A DNA stretch of 64,000 nt from Lophius americanus (lineage: Eukaryota > Chordata > Actinopteri > Lophiiformes > Lophiidae): contig JBBDHG010000014.1 in the NCBI GenBank assembly GCA_037951165.1, forward strand, positions 21,229,501 to 21,293,500. The letters run 5' to 3'. Positions 25,131 through 37,284 of the stretch are shown here, piece after piece. Position 1 is the first letter of the stretch; the number at the start of each line of letters is the position of its first letter. The notes under the pieces were generated by a model. That model was not told where the DNA came from and searched no databases. It saw only the letters and a program-made list of their open reading frames with translations. The position numbers were made by a program, and so were the translations under genes.

Positions 25131-26532
25131 GGAGGGGGACAAAGATGCAAGCCAAGCGATTATAATTTCAGTCACGTTTTCAGACATGTTCTCTTTCTCT
25201 GCCTATCTTCTAGCTAGCTACAGGGCCGGCAGACAAGAGGAGGCCGCATCGGCAGCAAATTCACTGCTTTTTCCAAAAGACAGATGTTCCAGGACAGCCA
25301 AAGGTTCTGACAACCTAGACGAAGATACCTCCTTTAACTGAAAAAATATAAAAATGTATAAGAAAAAATCTTCCAAAAGGCTCATAAAATACATGGGCTA
25401 ACATTTTCATATATTTCACTTTCTTTTTTAAAGGACCTATTAGTAAATCTCTACCGTCATAACCAGACAACGATTTGACAGTGTAAACTCACTTCTTAGT
25501 TGAACCCATGCAACATGATAGGAAGCTGAGTCAGAATCAGGGGTTCTATCAAAAAGGTCAGGAACCATTGCGGAAAGCTCTCAGCTGAACCCTCATCTAA
25601 AGAATCACAATACCCCATTACCATAACGCTACAAAACAATGTGCATATTGACATTTACTTTACATGTAATTTTGAAACTAATGGAAGTGGATCAAGTAAA
25701 TCCACAATCAAAATAATGTCAAAGTTATTTCCTTTTTGCATCCTTACCAAAGTAGAATTTATATATTTTGAAATCCTGAAATGATTTGTCCCTTTTTTAT
25801 TTTCATCTTGTGTGACATCAAAAATAAATAAACATTTGCACAGCGTCCTCTTCATCGTAGAGGAATAAATTTGAACGACCATTATTTTCTTTTCTATATA
25901 TATATCATTTTACACTATATTTATACAAACATACACAAGACATAAAAATAATATCTCAACTGCTCTTAACAACAAAAAACAGGTTCTGAAATCATTGTCT
26001 GCCGCCACAATGTTATGTTACTTTTTGTCTTTGCAAAAATCACAAACACAAAAATAGACACACAGCAGTTGAAATATACTACTCGATATTGACAGATCTC
26101 TTTTTATAGAGTTTACATTCATTTTCGAGTCTTCGATCGCTGCAGTCGGACTAGATTCCAGTCACAACTGTGAAATGAAGTGTCTTCTTTAAGGCAGTTA
26201 AAACACAAGACGACTTTATACACTCATTTAAACAGACATTAAAGAGAATATCAGCTAATACTTAAAGTTAACTACCATCACTACTGCTTGTATATTTTTT
26301 ACTCTGAATACATAGATTGTTTCTTTTTTTTTATTCATTTCTTTACAGCATTGATAAAGACGAAGATGACGGGATGAGGATTGCCTGTGTCAAAGAATAT
26401 ATCAAAATAAATGATATTTGGTTGTTACGTAATGTGTCTGTTGAATTTTCTGTTAAAACTAACAATATCAGTGACACAAATATGAATTTGTTTGTACTTG
26501 ACACAAAGATATTGGCGTGATATGAGACACAG

Positions 26533-26690
26533 TCCCGTTCATTCGACTATTCCCTTTCGGGGTCGCCACAGCAGATCAAGTATAGTTACGTAGTTACGGC
26601 CGGTACCCGTCAGGCCAACAGCACCAGTATATTTAACCCAGAAGCACACTGATTTGTGATCCGTTTGTGGCTGGGTGATCTGACGAAAAC
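26533..26690. mobile_element. Short fragment of the RTE-like LINE family
   Basis: Begins with 'cattcgactattccctttc' and 'ggggtcgccacagcagatca', terminal words of the family of the 19.3-21.6 kb LINE. It then runs directly into 'gtttgtggctgggtga', which matches the opposite end of that family. It looks like a copy with almost the whole interior deleted. Confidence 0.5.
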
Positions 26691-26953
26691 TGAAGCTAAG
26701 ACATATTCTCCTTCCTTTTTTCCTTTGGTTGATCTATTCATTGTCTACTCTCTTAAAATCAGGTTACCATAATAATGGCTGTTCTGGTGTTCAAGCATGT
26801 GAGTGTGTGTTATTGCTTTTATCCAGCTGGTTCATACATTGGTGAATAAATATCCTCCTTCTAAACTATGGTTGTTTTGTCAGTCGCTCCTCATAAGATA
26901 TCTGTCAACTATTTCCTTCATTGTCATATTTTTGATTTAATATTATCACCACT

Positions 26954-26959
26954 TTTATT
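26954..26959 (-). terminator. slc5a7: Candidate polyadenylation signal of slc5a7
   Basis: AATAAA on the minus strand about 355 bp past the stop codon at 27315. Chosen by motif and distance only. Confidence 0.35.
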
Positions 26960-27314
26960 CACTATCTCTTCCATCTGATCCCACTTATTTGTCATAAAGG
27001 TTTTATAAGTATATTAATTAAATTAAGATTCTCTGACTCACCATGTCTCCAAAACTGGTTTAGAATGGATATAAATAGAAAGAAAATCTATAAGAGCGCA
27101 GGTGCGTGTGTGTGTGATGTACTTCAACAACATCTCTGGAAATCAGCAGGCTGCTATACTATATATCCTAATATGTGGCTTTTATCCAATCACCAGAAGC
27201 AGGTTGTGGTACATCGTAGTCCTACGGGAGGCGTCTCCTTCTTGTCATTGTTTTCGGAGTTTCTGAAAAACCAGATCTCTGGCAGTTCAATCAAACAATT
27301 TTCTTAGTTTGTCA

Positions 27315-30300
27315 TTATTCATCATGATGAGAGGAGTCAGGGCTGGAGTCCTCCTCCTCCTCTACTGTCTCTGTAGGTAGTGTGTCACGGCGTGTGAAGG
27401 CAGCCGCCAAGGTCACACTCAGCCGCGGTTTGACTGGCGCCATCTCCGACAGTCCGATGTTGTTACCACGAGATACAAGCGTTGTCTTATCCATAATCTC
27501 TCCGCTGTCTTTGGAAACCACTGCGTCCAGGAAGTCGTATTTGTGTGAAATCTTGCCGCTCTCAAACAGGTACTTTGCAAGGTAGGAGACCGCCACATTA
27601 CCAAGAAAAGAGGCGACCATAGACACACTCTTAAAAGGGAACTTCTGGATGACAACTTCCTCTATTTCTCCAGTCATGTGGTGGATACGCTGCTCTGTGA
27701 TCCAGCCAGGGTAGTAAATGAAAGGAGGCAGCCTGAGGTAGGGTTCACCTCCACCGATACGCAGCAACATGCCAAACAGATAGCCAGCCACCGAGCCATA
27801 TGTGTTGGTACCTTTGACGAAGAGCACACTGAGCAGCTGGGGGAAGATGATGACGTAGACCAGGTCGGAGCTCAGGTACCATAGGCCGTAGACCGTACCG
27901 GTTACAAGCGCCATCAACGTAGCAAGGCCGCCAAAGACAAAGATGGTTATACGCATCACCCACACGATCTCACGGTCTGAAGCCTGTGGAGGCAGAAAGG
28001 AATTGAAAAAGGATTGTGATCCAAAACAGTCACAAACAAACAATGACTTTGCATGACATGAAACTGTTAGAGGACACAGGTGTACTTACCGACTGCCTAA
28101 AGGCGAGCTGGTAGATGTTCCTTGCAAACATGGAGCTTGCTGAAAGGATAGAAGAGTCTGCAGAAGACATGACAGCTGCAGACACTGCGCCCAGGCCGAA
28201 AAACGAGACGAAAGGTGGGCAAAGGTAATGTAGCACTATGGGTAGAATCATGTCTGCTTGTTCCTTATCCTTAGGAGGAATGGTACCATAAGTCGTCTGG
28301 TTCCAGTCTGAGAAAGGGAAAGATTGAAATACCATTCCAGATGACACAACACATATATTTATACACAATTATACACATACTTAAACAATGATAAACAGAA
28401 TAACCACGTGACTTCCATACAAATCCATGATCTTTGCAATCTAGGTAATTGTTACTTGAAATGTATAAAGAAGTGTATACAATAGCTTACATTGCTTTTT
28501 ATATGGGGTGAAACTGAGAAAAGTTACAATTTCAAAACCACGTCGCACATGCATGATCACTATAAAACTACATATGATAACCTTTCTTATTTGTTTAGTT
28601 TCCTTTTTTTTAAAAATGTAGACTCTTTAAGAAAAATAATTCAAGCTCAATGTTTTTTTGAGTAAGCAAAATTTTCATTTGTACCGATAGATTGTGTTTA
28701 TTTCTCACTCTGAAACAAGACATAACAAACTTATGTACTCAGATGTTCGTGGAGAAATTTGACACCTAAGAGTCTGATGATCAAACCTCTAATTTGGTCC
28801 CTTGCCTCCCTCTAATGTAATATTTACACACGCAGCATGATTTGGTGCTTCATTATGGATGAGGAGAACCAGCTGCTATTTACCGGGCTCTCTCAGATCT
28901 AAGGGCAACATGGACCCGTCAGAGTCCCCCAGGCCCAACCAGGAACACACACACAAACAGACACATAAGGCTCATGCTGCTCTCTCACCTGTGGAAGCCC
29001 CAATGGCCCCGATGAGAATGGAGGGCACAGCCATGATCAGACACCCAAAAGCAGCCAGGAAGGAGAGAACCTGGGCGTAGGTAGCCGAGGAGGCAGATAG
29101 GACACGCTGGAAATACACCTGCCAGGGGATTCCTCCAAGCATCTACATTAGATTTCAAGAGACGTGAGGAACATTTGCAGAACTGATGCCCAACATTTCT
29201 TAATGTCATATATGTTCTGTATATATAGCCCCAAATTACAAATTTACCTCATAGACCTTCACTGTCAAAGATGATAAAGCAACCTCCATTCTCAGACCCC
29301 TGATTGCGGGTCTAAAAGCACTAAGGAGCAAAGCTGCTACATGAAGGGTTCCCATTTTGTTTGAAGGGTTAGGGTAGGGAAAAACTGTGTGTTTTCAAAA
29401 ATACACATCCCTGCGGTCAGTTACTATACAGCCATTCAACTGCTGAGCAGTCATCAACACTGGCAGAGCAGAAGAAGAGTGTGAGCTAGAAAACAAGGTT
29501 TTAAACACAAATATAAGGAGGAAAATCTATTCAAGTTTTTTTGGGAGCTCACAATAGGAATATGTCTGTTTCTGTGAATAATACTGTATAATAATACTAA
29601 TAATACTTTCAGCTTTAAAAAAAAAACATTTAACAGTAAAAAATGAAGATGATGAGAAAAGACCAACAAAGGAGGGGTTCCTTATTTTAGAATAGACAAA
29701 TCTAATTTATGTTGTTCTCTTTGTTTCTGCAGAAAAATGTATCCAATGTATGTGTCCAATCATATGTTTTCATTTATTTATCACATATGAATGGTAGCAG
29801 CCACCAACATATAGTTGGAAGACAGTTTTCTGACAATCATGTAAATGATCCATCCGTAAAAAGTCTCCACTGGATGAAATCTAGTTTATCCATTTGTTTT
29901 ATGTCCAGGGTGAGAAGAGTGCTTTGCAGTGTAAGTTGACAGGTACAGTTAGTATAACCCATTGTTTCTGTACCAGGAGGCAGAAGTTGTCGATCCAGAC
30001 CCAGGTGTCGCCCTTTTGGATGCTGCCTCTCCAGGGCGACTGGTACACTTCCTTCACCGCAGTAACAGTAATGTCCGACACCGCAGGGTGAACCAAAGCG
30101 AATGGGACGCTGATCCACTGGAGATAACCAGCAACACGTACAGTTAGAAACAGTAAGAAACATGAATTATGATATTGCTTCAAAGGAACATAACTTCTAA
30201 CTGTAAAATCTATCTAACTTTGTATAATTTCTAGACAGTTTCCCAAAAATCAATATTTGCATTGCTTACTTTTACCATTTTATGCCCTTAGTTTGACTAT

Positions 30301-31594
30301 CTTTGTGCATAGTTTCTATTCGCCGTATTTAATGTTGAGTTTAAATTACAGTAAATGTGTAAAATATAGTAAAAGTACTACTAACTACTTTTTACATGAA
30401 CCTACCAGACCAATAAAGATGCAGAACAGCTGCACGACATCAGTGTAGGCCACAGAGTAAAGTCCTCCCACCAGGGTGTAAAAGATTGCAATGAGAGCAG
30501 AGATCACGACTGACGTCTTTATGTGGATGTCCACGATGACACTGAGAGTAGCACCTAAGGTCGTGAACAAACATGAAAGGATAGGATGACCTTTCATGAT
30601 GACAAATTTGAAACACTGTTTTCTTGTAGTTCTAAACATGAACTCACCGAGAGCAGATAAAACGGCAGCAGACCAGAAGATCTCACCCATGAGTGCAGGT
30701 ATAAAGAGGAGGCCCCCCATCCGTTTCCCGTACAGCTGCTGGAAAGGGTCCAACATGGTGACGTAACCACGGGAGCGCATGGGCTTTGCGAAAAAAAGAC
30801 CACCTGGGATAAAGAGTGGACGCATAACCGGCTGTGAATTGAGGCGCCCATCATTTAGAGCTGAAACACCCACAAGTTTGTACTTTTTCCTCTTGTTGAA
30901 ATAACAGATCCACAAAAAATGTGATAGAGAATAAGGTTTTAAGCATCCAAAACAGTCGTTTTAAAGCAGGTTTTAAACATGATAAACACAGTATCACTCA
31001 CCCACAACAAGACTGAGGGCATATCCAAAGGGAGCTTGAGCCCAGGCCAAGCCATAGTCCGGCAGATACACATATTCAGCTGTGCCATTGATGTATCCGC
31101 CTCCAACCCAGGTAGCTGTAAATCACACACATGTACGTGCACACTTACAAAACCTCATTATCACATGACATCAGTTACCACTTATACAACCTCCATGAGG
31201 AAAGTTTTTCAGTGTAAGACACAGATTTATTGTCTTTAAAGCTTGTGAAGATCAGAAAAACTTTATTCAGGCCGCATTAATTATCCTCAGATTTGGAAAA
31301 ATAGGAAAAGATTCAAGTGTTGTCTAATTTCCAGACTAATTTAACAGGGATTTCAAATAGACGCCGTTTCTTAAATCAAAGTTTTAATGAGATATATGTT
31401 CAAACATCACCTGTCATGGTAAATCCACCCACAAATAGTCCGATGTCTCTCCCTCCCACCATGATGGTCTCGCTGCGGTCGGTTCCCTCCGCCTCCCCGG
31501 AGTGTTTGTTCTTCCATGCTGCCCAAAGGCCCACGAACAAGATGAGGAGATAGAAGAGCGCGATAGCAACAAGCCCCTCCACATGGATGGCCAT
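27315..31594 (-). CDS. slc5a7: High-affinity choline transporter CHT1 (sodium/choline symporter)
   Basis: Complete. Coding exons, 5' to 3': 31594-31411, 31115-31002, 30803-30648, 30554-30406, 30117-29974, 29142-28989, 28307-28090, 27983-27315. All junctions have GT/AG and the phases close to 595 residues (human about 580). The product imports choline with Na+ and Cl- into cholinergic terminals, the limiting step for acetylcholine synthesis. Diagnostic stretches include MAIHVEGLVAIALFYLLILF (first membrane segment), GGYINGTAEYVYLPDYGLAW, KPMRSRGYVTMLDPFQQLYG, ADSSILSASSMFARNIYQL and SDLVYVIIFPQLLSVLFVKG. These cover the 13-helix SLC5 fold. The cytosolic tail keeps MDKTTLV, near the family's endocytic signal, and ends in an acidic run (EEEEDSSPDSS). 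The start Met matches the family N-terminus. Confidence 0.96.
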
Positions 31595-31636
31595 GGTCGC
31601 AGAAGACTGCCGTTAGGAACGGGAGGGCATGGAGAC
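31411..31636 (-). other. slc5a7: slc5a7 exon 2 (5' UTR plus first coding exon)
   Basis: The ATG is at 31594-31592. Upstream on the minus strand a pyrimidine-rich stretch ends in 'catgcag', a likely acceptor that puts the exon start at 31636. The donor is ACAG|GTGATG at 31411, leaving phase 1. The exon encodes the N-terminus to GGFTMT. Confidence 0.7.
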
Positions 31637-32359
31637 CTGCATGACGCACGGGCAAGAGAAGGCGCTTCATCAGGTATAAACAATTTTAAACAATTAAAAA
31701 CATTTTTTTTATTCAGTCTTATCCACTTGGACTGTGCGCACATTTGGACTTTTTTGGGTCATTTGAAACTCTTTTAAAAATGTAGATTTTTTTACTGGTT
31801 TTTATTCATTCAAAAAAAAGAAAGAACCCCGTCTAATTTTTAGATTTCATGTGTACTTTAGCCCCAAAAGTCTTACGACTTACAAAGCATGAGTATTTTT
31901 TTTGGAGAACTCTAGACGACATTGCTATAATAAGTCAAATGAATGTAATTAAGAAGAAACCTTTGGCTGTGATTCTTATCTATGGAAGGACCATACCAGT
32001 AAATACCACACATGACCTTCAGTTCAATGCAATGACATTGAGTCCATATACATAATTATATAGAAATATTCAAAAAAAGATTACAACAGGTTAAAACATA
32101 CAGAACATACATCTGCAGATGGTCCCGTATTGCTTTCTTTTGAACATTTTCTATCCCTCCCTCAGTTCTTCTATTCGGATACATACGCGAAAATTGAAAA
32201 TTACGCATTAAGAAAACAATAAGATAAGAAAATGAAATATATTTAACTAATTGATTCTATACATAACATTCTTTTATCTACTAATAAAATTCATAATCTT
32301 AAATACTATTTAATTGTCAGTGAACAAAAAGCTTGAAAACACACTCAAAGAGAACTTAC

Positions 32360-32520
32360 CTCAAGTGTTTCAGGAGTCATGTGTTTTTGCAAACCCGGAG
32401 ACAAAAAGCTCTGAACGGAACTGAGTTGGACGGTCTTAGATCCTCCTGCTGCCGCTGCTCCGTGATCTCCAGTCGGTGAATCGGTAGTGGAGGTGTCTCG
32501 GGTGACTTACTGGGGCTTAT
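32360..32520 (-). other. slc5a7: Probable non-coding first exon of slc5a7
   Basis: A strong donor, TTGAG|GTAAGTT on the minus strand, ends at 32360, about 720 bases upstream of the exon 2 acceptor. SLC5A7 genes usually have a non-coding first exon. The 5' limit is a guess based on a TATA-like sequence just upstream. Confidence 0.5.
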
Positions 32521-32526
32521 AAGGGG
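32515..32526 (-). promoter_or_regulatory. slc5a7: TATA-like element of the slc5a7 promoter
   Basis: The minus strand reads 'cccccttataag', a TATA-like core in a GC-richer context. Transcription starting 25-35 bases downstream would fall inside the proposed first exon. Motif-based inference. Confidence 0.3.
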
Positions 32527-33324
32527 GCAAGTGCCGTCAGAGGACTGATGCGCACGTCAGAAACCAACCCTGCCTCTTAATGAGCTCCTTCCACAGAAAC
32601 ACGTCAGAGCTGATCGGACCGCATGAGGAGACGGGGAGAAATTCCTTTATCCAATAACTGGAGTGGATTTGCTTTCACGTTTTTAAAATCTAAATTAGTG
32701 TGGCATGACATGAATTTTAGTAGTAGGTCTAAGCTTTGCGTGGATCCTGCTCCTTCAGACTCTGTGCGTAACTGCCGCCTAATTGCGTAGCCATACTTCA
32801 ATGTGGCCTTTTCTCCGCTGTCACTGCGTTCAGCCGGCATTTTACCTTACAAGCACAATTAACTTTTCTCCCCCAGAGACAGTTTCTGAACCAATGAGGA
32901 GAATCGGAAACCTTCCAGAGGGTAAACCCCTTTACTTTTGCAGAGAGAAAATGCCGTGGGGAGGTACACTATGAGGGATTCTGCCCACTTATGAGCAATT
33001 ATAAACTATGTGAGTGTTCTGTGTCAGTTTCCCTCATTAGATCTATCAATGAAATGTTTCTACCAACTGGTCCCTCAGCCTAGAGTGTTTCATCTGGGCT
33101 GCTCCTGTCAGAACTGACCGACATCCAATTAGGATGGATCCTCAAGTGGAGATAATAATGATGACTGCGCGCACGTGCTTGTACAAGTTATAACGGCACA
33201 CATGTGAACAACATTACAGAAGATTGATTCGCTAAAGATGGCTGTGGCGTCAATTTATCAGGAAAGGGAGGACAGGATGACTTTAATCAGCGCACGCGCA
33301 CAGCGCTCCGGTGTGGTTAGAGTG

Positions 33325-33345
33325 TTCAGCACCATGGACAGTGGC
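33325..33345 (+). promoter_or_regulatory. Near-consensus RE1/NRSE (REST/NRSF binding site)
   Basis: Left half TTCAGCACC and right half GGACAG sit at canonical spacing. By my count 19 of 21 positions agree with the consensus. It lies roughly 0.8-0.9 kb upstream of the proposed slc5a7 transcription start. REST silences neuron-specific genes, including cholinergic ones, in non-neuronal cells. Assigning it to slc5a7 is inference from position. Confidence 0.75.
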
Positions 33346-35574
33346 TCGCGTCGTTTTGTTTTTTTTAGGTTTATATTGCAAGAAAACGCATCGATGGAAC
33401 ATTTACAGCTAACATAAAGTGATGCATTACTTATTCAGATACTGTACTTGAATACAAATACTAAACCACAAGTTAATGACCTGCAGCCAATCAAATTGTA
33501 TCATAAATATTATCAGTAAAATGTACTTAAAGTATGAAAGTAATCATTGTGCAGTAGGATTACTATTGCTACAGCATTAATGTGTAGGTCCCATGTGTAA
33601 TGGTGTAATGTGTTTGCTGCTGTGGATGTTAAATGATGAGGTAATCAATGTACTTAATAATGTTGATTAGTTTAATTATAGTTTTATTTACTTTTTATAG
33701 CATCTCCGTCTTGTAAGATCTGTATATCTCTAAAAAGTCTAATTTTCATAAGGTCGACCTTCTTTCAATATTTGTGACATTTTTGAGATAATTTAAAATG
33801 GTATAAATAGTTTATTAATGTTAAAAAAAGGAGAAATGGCTCAAGCCATGAGCAAATCCTTCAGGCTATATACATAAATATTTAACGCCAACATATTAGG
33901 CTACATTATAAAAAGTAACTACAGATTTCAGACACATGTGAAGGAGTAGGCAGTAGGCTACAATATTTCTTTATTAAGTGTAGAGTAGAAGTATAATGTA
34001 ACATTTTTTTTAATTATTATTATTACTATTCAAAGTTATTAATCAGGAAAAACCCCTTGAGATGCATCATCTCGTTTCCAAGGGGGTCCCAACATATATC
34101 ATAATAACATGCACACATTGACACAAAAGAAAGGTGACAGCAACAAAAAAAAAATCAAAAATAAATATAGTTTATGAGAACAGTAACATACAGACATGGT
34201 AATAACCCCACAATTACAAAACAACATGCAATACTGAGTCATTACTAAAATCAATCAGGAGGACAGGGTTCAATCCCAGCCCATGACAACGAAGAATAAA
34301 CCTACAGAGTCTTTTAAATGCTGTGTTTAGAAGAAGAGGATCTGACCGGATGCATTTTGGTGAACAACACGACAATTGTCAACAATTAATATTAGAAATA
34401 TATGATACATTTGTTTATCACGTAATAGCCCTCATGAAGAGCCTGCAAGGAAGAAACTTATAATTCTATCTGACAAAATATATGTTTATAATTTATTTAT
34501 TGGTTAAACCTATCCATTTCTTTTGATCCGGTAATAAAATCTCCTTTGAAGACTCAACTCTTTAACCTTACATGGAGCCTCTTAAGGCATATCTACATTT
34601 TTCAAAAGTCTACCAAAATTAAAATAACGAAGACAGAAGAACAAAAAAAAAACGAAGGAAGATATTAATCAGAATAACATTCATTTGAAATGGATTTTTT
34701 TTTGACATGGCAGATGTGAAATCTGAAACACTTCCAGAAGACATCTGGAAAGGTTTCTCCCTGCATGTTTGACAGATGGTTGCGGCGCCTTTGCATTTCT
34801 AGCGTCACTATCAGATCCACAAACACATGTTCCTTATTCATGTCACTATATAAACACAAAAAAAATCGTATTTACAAAAAAAAAAGTGGTGCGCTGCGAA
34901 ACATAATGAGAGTCACAACTAGTATAAATGCATGTTTATGTTAAACCAGATGAATTGTTCAGGGCCCGAGGAGTCCAGGGTTAATGAGCAGCTGTTGCTG
35001 GCAGGACTCCTGATGCTGGTGAGGGGTGGTGGGACAAACATGGAGAAGATCCACGGATAACATGGGGCACAAATTTAGCCACCAGAGCGCCACAATTCTC
35101 ACTTTCCTCAGCATTTATTATTTCAAAATGAACATATACAATGTAATAAACAAAACGCACAGCAAATATAAGTACAAAGTTTGAATACAGAATCTAAAAC
35201 TTTTCTGATGAACCTGTGCTCCGAGGAAACTGGTGTTGTAGTAAATATCTGGATGATACTTAGGTGTTTTCTTCAGGACCTTCATTTGAGTTCAACCTTC
35301 TCATCACCGCTAGACACTATTATAAAAACACTTTACAGTTAAAAATGACTATATCAGCAGGACTTGAATATATTGAAATTGTGTGTGTCTCACTGGTAGT
35401 ATGAAAAGAGTAGGCTAGGTTAGCGGGTACCACACTGAAAAGTATTCTCTGGACGTGTCTACTTGCAATGAAAACCGAGTTTTCCACGGAAAAGTACTAA
35501 ACCATTTGAAACCCCCTTTTAAACGTTTTTGAATAATTAACTTAAAAAAAAAACTAGAGACATTCAGAAAGTCA

Positions 35575-35790
35575 GAAAGTCTCCCTAGCCACCGTCAGAT
35601 GGCACTGACACCAGCATAAGCTGTTTGGTTGGTTAGCAAGAAAAAGGCTCTGCTGTCATCCACAGACAAATTAACGCAACTACAGTTTGCAAAACAAGAC
35701 TGGGACTTTCATTGGAACAAGGTCATAGATCAGATGAGACCGAAAAAGAGCTTTTTGGCAACATCAGAAAAGGAGGTTAGATTTTATAAA
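35575..35790 (+). mobile_element. Tc1-like transposon fragment (central transposase part)
   Basis: 'agccaccgtcagatggcact', 'ctctgctgtcatccacagac' and a DLFG/ELFG-coding end correspond block by block to 4420-4600 in the Tc1-like element near 4.3-4.9 kb. Frames are broken and no ends were found. Same family, independent decay. Confidence 0.65.
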
Positions 35791-37284
35791 TAATCTGAAT
35801 TAAAGATGATGGATATACACAATAAAGCTATTTTCGATCTCATTTTTTAAAGGGTAACATTCATTCTAGAGGGCACTGTACCTGGCATTTTAGAATAGTT
35901 GGCTGAATAAGTGACGTAAACAAAGCGCGGTTTCGGTTTATCAGCCCTTTCAATGCCAGTGTCAATCTATAACATCTCCAATCCAGTCATCATGGGTGAC
36001 ATTACAAGATGTTTGAAAGGTTGGGCGCACCTTTTCCAACAAAAAGGAGCAATAATTATTTCAAATGTAATACGTGCAAACATAATGTCCGACGCAGCAA
36101 AAAGCATGCCGCGCCTAGCGTCGGCTCTGAGCAGCCTCCTGACTATGATCTGGACTGGATATGACAAAAAAAACAAAAAAAAAAGTGTTCCGTTCCAACT
36201 TCATCAAACTCAAGTCAAGGTAAAACTTAGAAATAAAATAATAAAATATATAATAAGAGAACTCATTTGTTACAAAAACAAGAATTTCACAAATTTCATT
36301 GTGAAACCCTTCACAACAGTTGAAGCCCATTGGTTTAAATAGTCGAACCAATTAGCTTGCCTGGCATGAACCACTTCTGTTAACTTCACATATCTTTCTC
36401 AGTTTGAAGCAAAGAGTGTTTGAAACTTGGTTCAGGTGATGGAGCTTGAAATAACAACCATCCACACAAACTGATCCGTGCAAAAGTGTTTTAATGTATG
36501 TTTCCATTCAGAGACTGAAGAAGAAAATAAAGATTTCCAAGAAAAACTTTGTGTTTCTTTTTTTCCCCTGCTATTTGTCTTTGAATCACTAAAGTACCAA
36601 GAGTTCATTCTTAAGCCAAAGGTAGAAACATTAGCTGAAAATAACTTTTGACTTTCAAGCTAACTTTTCAGGTTAATCATCTGGACATTTCAATGCTGTG
36701 ACCATGTGTAACAGTTTAGTTTAGTATTTATGAACACTTAGCCACAAGCATCCATATGCAAGAAGGAAATCCAAAAGGTACTGCGACACATTCAATCCTG
36801 AATATACAAGTATTTTACATCAACATGTAACCGAACACTTACAGAGCTACATGAAGAATTAGCTGCAGTGAAGTTACTGTTACTTTCAATGAAATTGTTG
36901 GAACGGCCTGATACGCAATTTTGAGCGAGGCGTCAACATATTCGAATTCACCAAACTAATACCAGCAAATTAATCTCTCTTGTAAACATAACATAATGAT
37001 CAATTACTGAAACAATTACTGAAGCCTTGTCTTGCTTCAAACAATATAATTTAACATCATATCAATAATATCAATATCATAGCATTTGTATGCGTCTCAC
37101 TGACCTGCGATATTGATAGCAAAGAATCAAATAATGAATGAACGGATTTTTCAACTGAACCGAAACACCATCAGGAAAGCAGATTTGAAACAGTACAGTG
37201 CTTTGATACCTCTGGATAAATATGTACTTTTTCATGAAAGACTGTCAGAGATGTTCTACTTGTTGCGTGTCCATCCTTAAGCCC

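Larger units (their letters stand above)
8700..26900. other. Gene-poor region between kctd12 and slc5a7
   Basis: About 18 kb with no supported protein-coding exon. It holds dispersed repeats at 9600-9880 and 14120-14215, a short transposon end pair at 16754, a TG tract at 18306, a degenerate LINE at 19320-21640, a foldback element at 23406, a promoter-like GC-richer patch at 24780-25130 and a LINE fragment at 26533. The remainder is AT-rich with scattered short open frames that carry no recognised domain. Long-range regulatory DNA for kctd12 or slc5a7 could lie here but cannot be shown from sequence alone. Confidence 0.55.
32650..37284. other. Region between the slc5a7 promoter and the arl6 3' end
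   Basis: No supported exon. About 33100-33350 is richer in CpG and regulatory motifs, including the REST site. The rest is AT-rich. It includes a Tc1-like fragment at 35575-35790 and an unassigned stretch near 34040-34330 with 'ccccttgagatgcatcatct', which looks like an old interspersed repeat. The arl6 3' UTR must occupy some of the right end, but no clear polyadenylation signal was picked. Confidence 0.5.
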
